Positions 6,289 through 9,701 of a stretch of DNA of 9,701 nt are shown here, piece by piece. Location of the stretch: NCBI GenBank assembly GCA_026708165.1, contig JAPOVO010000119.1, forward strand, positions 1-9,701, written 5' to 3'. This stretch comes from Chloroflexota bacterium (lineage in GTDB: Bacteria; Chloroflexota; UBA11872; VXNJ01). The notes beneath the pieces were generated by a model. It was not told the origin of the DNA. It saw only the letters and a program-made list of their open reading frames with translations, and did no database searches. Positions within the stretch are counted from its first letter, which is position 1, and the number at the start of each line of letters is the position of its first letter. Made by a program: the position numbers and the translations under genes.

Positions 6289-6927
6289 ACGAAGATCCAC
6301 GATATTTCCGTTCCCATAGGCCCGCTCACGCCGCAATGGCCGGGCGATCCTGATGTGGTTCTCGAGCCGATCGCCAAGACTTCCGACAGTGAACGGGGGA
6401 ACATAACCCGGCTCGAAATGGGCACCCATACCGGAACCCACGTCGCACCGCCCGCGCACTTCTTCGACGGGACCGCGACGGTGGACCGTCTCAACTTGAA
6501 CATGCTCTGCGGACCCGCTTACGTTGCCGAGATCAAAGCGACTGAAAGCGTAGGCCGCGAGGATTTTGACATCGCCCGGATCCCGCCGGGAGTACGAAGG
6601 TTGCTTCTCAAAACCTCGAATTCAACCAGACGGTTGCTATCCAGCAGGGAGTTCGAGTCTGACTTCGTAAACATCTCGCCGGAAGGCGCAAGGTGGGTAG
6701 TTGATCACGGAGTTCAACTCATTGGAATCGACTACCTGTCGGTTGAAGCACACGAGTACGCCAACTGTGACACCCACCGGGTGCTGCTGGGGAACCGACT
6801 GATCATTTTGGAGGGAATCGACCTCTCCAATATCGCTCCAGGGCATTACACGCTGTTCTGTTTACCTCTGAAGATTGCCCGCGGCGATGGCGCTCCGGCC
6901 CGGGTGGTGCTGGTGGAAGACCTGTAG
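6289..6927 (+). CDS. Cyclase-family (kynurenine formamidase-like) metal hydrolase, apparent ACG start
   Basis: Member of the cyclase/KynB superfamily of metal-dependent amide or ester hydrolases; 212 residues from the ACG codon, normal for the family. Read as Met, the N-terminus is MKIHDISVPIGPLTPQWPGD, the usual opening strand and PGDP turn. The metal motif HxGTHxDxPxH appears as HTGTHVAPPAH (47-57): His47, His51 and His57 are present but the Asp is Ala53. The second half has GIDYLSVE, then His163 and Glu175, 12 residues apart like the second metal-ligand pair in KynB, and ends with the family block LPLKIARGDGAPARVVL. A GTG at 6355 is the only standard start nearby, but it would remove the first 22 residues and leave the Shine-Dalgarno unused. 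It may be expressed weakly from ACG, or be newly damaged at the start codon. Substrate unknown; cytosolic by lack of a signal peptide. Confidence 0.85.
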   Translation, partial: TKIHDISVPIGPLTPQWPGDPDVVLEPIAKTSDSERGNITRLEMGTHTGTHVAPPAHFFDGTATVDRLNLNMLCGPAYVAEIKATESVGREDFDIARIPPGVRRLLLKTSNSTRRLLSSREFESDFVNISPEGARWVVDHGVQLIGIDYLSVEAHEYANCDTHRVLLGNRLIILEGIDLSNIAPGHYTLFCLPLKIARGDGAPARVVLVEDL

Positions 6928-6996
6928 GGTCGGCATGATCGCTTCGCGAACGCTACCAGTCCGTCATGCGCTCACACGCGCACGGAATGATCGCTG

Positions 6997-7932
6997 ATGG
7001 CCGCGGCTCGTAAGTCGAAGCGAAAGTCTCCTGGTCTGCTTATCGAGATTCCGGGTTTCCTCAGGTATCTCCGCGATGATAGGGGGCTTTCCGCGAACAC
7101 GGTCGCCGCTTATGGGAACGACCTGAAACAGTTCGCCAAGTTTCTCGATGAACGCGGGTTCGACTCCTGGAATGCCGACCGAAGCGCGATATCCGAGTTC
7201 CTGAACTTTCTGGCCGGCCGCGAATATGAACCATCGTCGCAGGCAAGGAAGCTCGCCGCAGTCAAGAGCATGTACAGATTTCTGGTTTCGGAAGGGAAGG
7301 CTGCCGCCGACCCGACCCAAGGACTCGGCGGCGCGAGAGTTACCAAAAAGCGTCCGACCGTCATCTCGGTCGGCGACGTTGACCGACTGCTGGCGGCAGC
7401 AGCCTCAACCCGAACGCCCGAAGGCTATCGCGACAGCGCGATGCTCGAACTGCTGTATGCGACCGGGATGCGGGTGAGCGAGCTAGTTGCACTCGACGTT
7501 GACGACGTACAGTTCGACGCGGGAATCGTGATGTGCGGTCGGGGCGGCGGCCGACAGCGGCACCTTCCGTTCGGCGCCCGCGCGGGCCACGCCGTATTGG
7601 GCTATGTTCGCGGCGCCCGCCGGAAGCTGCTCAAATCTCCCGACGAGCCAGCGCTATTTCTCAACCATCGCGGAAGGCGACTCACCCGACAGGGGTTCTG
7701 GTTGATTATCAAGGGGCACGCCGCCGCGGCCATGATCGAGACTCCGACCACCCCGCATACGCTACGGCATTCATTTGCGACTCACCGGTTGCGCGGCGAC
7801 ACGTCCATACCGGAAGTCCAGTCGCTGCTGGGCCACGCGAGTCCCGCGACAACCCAGGTCTACCTGGAACTGGCGCGGGAAAAGGGGGCAATCGACGCCC
7901 TGCCGGGAAGCGCCACGTCAGGTCCGAAGTAG
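6997..7932 (+). CDS. Xer-type tyrosine recombinase with Arg in place of the catalytic Lys
   Basis: A 311-residue tyrosine recombinase of the XerC/XerD kind, which resolves chromosome dimers at dif or acts as an integrase. An N-terminal SAM-like DNA-binding domain (~17-110) includes GLSANTVAAYGNDLKQF and the RKLAAVKSMYRFL helix. The catalytic domain (~125-300) shows ATGMRVSEL with Arg159, HTLRHSFATH with His254 and Arg257, LLGHASPATTQVY with His280 and nucleophile Tyr289. The beta-hairpin that normally reads GKGxKxR is GRGGGRQR (181-188) with no Lys, so the Lys equivalent to XerD Lys172 is Arg182, and the hairpin appears one residue longer. A basic leader (MAAARKSKRKS) adds a few residues to the usual ~300. 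The start ATG has only a weak GGA 10 bases upstream. No tRNA, att repeats or phage genes adjoin it, so a housekeeping Xer role is likelier than an integrase, but XerC or XerD cannot be assigned. Confidence 0.9.
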   Translation: MAAARKSKRKSPGLLIEIPGFLRYLRDDRGLSANTVAAYGNDLKQFAKFLDERGFDSWNADRSAISEFLNFLAGREYEPSSQARKLAAVKSMYRFLVSEGKAAADPTQGLGGARVTKKRPTVISVGDVDRLLAAAASTRTPEGYRDSAMLELLYATGMRVSELVALDVDDVQFDAGIVMCGRGGGRQRHLPFGARAGHAVLGYVRGARRKLLKSPDEPALFLNHRGRRLTRQGFWLIIKGHAAAAMIETPTTPHTLRHSFATHRLRGDTSIPEVQSLLGHASPATTQVYLELAREKGAIDALPGSATSGPK

Positions 7933-8102
7933 ACGCCGATCCCAGGCTACCCGTACCAGTTCGACAAGCTGTATAGACTCTGCGAAGAGGCTCCGAGAAT
8001 CTCTGCGTGTCCGCGTCGGCTTCAGTGACGCTGCAAGCGCGAACTACACTTGACCGGAGCTATTGAAGGCATAGCTCGCGAGAGACCTGCGGAGCGGCAT
8101 TC

Positions 8103-9701
8103 ATGAAGGCTGTAGTGATGGCCGGCGGCGAGGGATCGCGGCTACGTCCACTCACGGTCGACCGGCCGAAACCGATGGTCCACATCGCCAACGCTCCGGT
8201 GATGGAACACATCGTCCGGCTTCTCCAACGACACGGCATTCACGACATAGTGGTTACCGTCCAGTACCTATCCGGCGTAATCCAAGACTACTTTCGTGAA
8301 GGGCAGGACCTAGACGCCCGTATCCGTTATTCGCTGGAGGAGATTCCGCTTGGCACCGCTGGAAGCGTGAGGGCCGCGGAAGCCGACCTCGACGAGCCAT
8401 TTCTCGTGATAAGCGGTGACGCTCTTACCGATTTCGACCTGACTGCGCTCATTGAATTCCACGAGAAGTCGGGAGCCGCCGCCACGCTCACGCTTCACCG
8501 GGTGCGGAATCCCCTTGAATATGGAGTAGTCATTACGGATGACTCGGGCCGGATTCTCCGCTTTCAGGAGAAACCGGGTTGGGACGAGGTGCTCGGCGAC
8601 ACGGTAAACACGGGCATCTACATGATCGATCCGAGCGTCTTCGACCTGATCCCCAAAGACCGGCCTTTCGATTTCAGCAACGACGTGTTTCCGGAGATGC
8701 TCCGCCTAGGGCTGCCGCTGTACGGCTTTGTGGCCGAGGGCTACTGGACAGACGTTGGCACAGTAGACGAATACCGCCGCGCGAACTCCGACGCGGTTAA
8801 CGGCAAGGCGGGGATTGATCTGCCCCACCCCCAAGGCGGGCTGATGCCAGGAGAGGGTGCGGAGATTCATCCAGATGCCAAGCTGTTCGGCAACATCCTC
8901 GTGGGTCGCAACTGCCAGATCGGGGAGGGCGCAGTAATTAACGGCCCCACCGTTGTAGGCGATTACGTAGTGATTGACTCTGCCGCCAGGATCGATCAGA
9001 GCGTCCTGCTCGCAAACAGCTACGTGGGCCGCAAGGCCAGTCTGCGCTCGTGCGTGGTGGGCAGGCAATCGACCGTTCACGAAGGAGCGCGGATCGAGGA
9101 GGCCGCCTTGCTAGGCGACAACTGCATCGTAGGAAGGGGCCCGCCTGTGCGCCCGCCGGTGCAACTCTGCCCCAACAAGCGCATTGACGACGGGACAGTC
9201 GTAACCGAAACGCTGATCCATGGATCGCAGGCCAGGCGTTCGCCGTTTGGCCGGTCGGGCATCACGGGTCTCGCCAACATAGAAATGACCCCAGAGTTCG
9301 CCGCCAGGGTTGGCGCGGCGGTTGGCTCGGTGCTCAAACCGACCGACCGCGTTGTCGCCAACCGCGATCCTTCGCGCGCCGCGCGGATGATCAAGCGAGC
9401 ACTGATGGCGGGTCTAACTTCGACCGGCGTAACAGTCCTGGACATAGGCGCGTTGCCGACCCCCGCGGCCCGATTTCGCGCCGGCATGGGAGACGTCGAC
9501 GCGGCGGTCCACGTCCGGTCGTCACCCCATGAAGCGAGCTCTGTCGACATCAAGCTCCTAGGAGCGGACGGCTCCGACCTCGAAGGCAAGGCGGAGCGCT
9601 CCATCGATTCGATCATGGCGCGGGAAGACTTCAGACGCGTGCCCATCGACCAGATAGGCGAGATATCGGTTGTCGACGTCCATTTGGATTACACGACACT
9701 C
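8103..9701 (+). CDS. Mannose-1-phosphate guanylyltransferase/phosphomannomutase-type fusion, 3'-truncated by the window edge
   Basis: The frame is open from the ATG to the last base (533 residues), so the C-terminus is missing. Residues 1-~235 are a sugar-1-phosphate nucleotidyltransferase: [13 protein letters not shown] (6-18) and RPKPM (21-25) bind NTP, GDALTD (105-110) supplies the metal-binding Asp, and EKP (156-158), NTGIYM (169-174) and WTDVGT (215-220) are usual. Residues ~255-350 form a left-handed beta-helix with hexapeptide-like repeats. From ~375 ([27 protein letters not shown]) begins an alpha-phosphohexomutase domain, whose active-site loop reads HVRSSPHE (470-477) rather than TASHNP. 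Such fusions are usually annotated as making GDP-mannose for surface glycans; NTP and sugar specificity cannot be read here. GGAG at 8091-8094, 8 bases before the ATG, supports the start. It lies 170 bases after the recombinase gene, probably with its own promoter, though none is convincing. Confidence 0.92.
   Translation, partial: MKAVVMAGGEGSRLRPLTVDRPKPMVHIANAPVMEHIVRLLQRHGIHDIVVTVQYLSGVIQDYFREGQDLDARIRYSLEEIPLGTAGSVRAAEADLDEPFLVISGDALTDFDLTALIEFHEKSGAAATLTLHRVRNPLEYGVVITDDSGRILRFQEKPGWDEVLGDTVNTGIYMIDPSVFDLIPKDRPFDFSNDVFPEMLRLGLPLYGFVAEGYWTDVGTVDEYRRANSDAVNGKAGIDLPHPQGGLMPGEGAEIHPDAKLFGNILVGRNCQIGEGAVINGPTVVGDYVVIDSAARIDQSVLLANSYVGRKASLRSCVVGRQSTVHEGARIEEAALLGDNCIVGRGPPVRPPVQLCPNKRIDDGTVVTETLIHGSQARRSPFGRSGITGLANIEMTPEFAARVGAAVGSVLKPTDRVVANRDPSRAARMIKRALMAGLTSTGVTVLDIGALPTPAARFRAGMGDVDAAVHVRSSPHEASSVDIKLLGADGSDLEGKAERSIDSIMAREDFRRVPIDQIGEISVVDVHLDYTTL

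Noticed and set aside
5962..6459. Minus-strand 165-residue frame across the SDR-cyclase intergenic region
   Set aside because: It overlaps both the SDR start and the antisense of the cyclase N-terminus, has no recognisable motif, and the cyclase frame is clearly the real gene there.
6997..7932. Recombinase as evidence of an integrated mobile element
   Set aside because: No tRNA, flanking direct repeats, phage or transfer genes were seen, and the neighbours look like ordinary chromosomal genes.
8050..8077. TTGACC and TAGCTC as a promoter for the nucleotidyltransferase fusion
   Set aside because: The -35 is good and the spacer 16 bases, but the -10 matches TATAAT poorly, so support is insufficient.

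Overview
The window is GC-rich bacterial DNA with dense single-copy genes, strong Shine-Dalgarno sites and several non-ATG starts (GTG, TTG and apparently ACG). Four things point to Chloroflexota, perhaps a marine SAR202/Dehalococcoidia-like lineage, with Actinobacteria-like relatives as the alternative. These are a groES-groEL operon under a CIRCE-type operator, a fused nucleotidyltransferase/phosphomannomutase of the Gram-positive/cyanobacterial/Chloroflexi type, a membrane-anchored Ig-like plus propeller-like protein, and a set of catabolic-looking enzymes (DUF4432-like mutarotase, SDR, cyclase family). The lineage is inferred from gene style; no phylogenetic marker was searched.

Layout. 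Positions 1-2205 hold the heat-shock operon on the minus strand: a sigma70-like promoter (2176-2205), a CIRCE-like dyad over the expected transcription start (2151-2177), a short leader hairpin, groES (1794-2099), groEL (53-1756) and a GC-rich hairpin at the window edge that probably ends the transcript. Upstream on the same strand is a 555-residue membrane-anchored surface protein (2272-3939). Divergent from it is a galactose-mutarotase-like protein (4051-5121), which converges on an SDR oxidoreductase (5184-5981). A 307-base intergenic region with a 35-base dyad separates the SDR from a divergently transcribed cyclase-family (kynurenine-formamidase-like) metal hydrolase (6289-6927). A Xer-type tyrosine recombinase (6997-7932) and a sugar-nucleotide enzyme that runs off the right edge (8103-9701) follow on the plus strand.

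How the genes work together. GroES and GroEL form one folding machine, and its predicted HrcA/CIRCE control is the clearest regulatory signal here. The mutarotase, SDR and cyclase could belong to catabolism of sugars or carboxylated compounds, but nothing in the sequence proves a shared pathway. The last gene probably supplies an activated sugar such as GDP-mannose for surface polysaccharide.

No new multi-gene system is evident. The points worth attention are local. The cyclase gene appears to start at ACG behind an excellent Shine-Dalgarno, and its metal-binding motif has Ala in place of Asp. The CIRCE dyad carries a matched change in both arms. The Xer protein has Arg where the catalytic Lys should be. 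The GroEL is divergent in normally invariant segments. The mutase domain lacks the standard phosphoserine loop.
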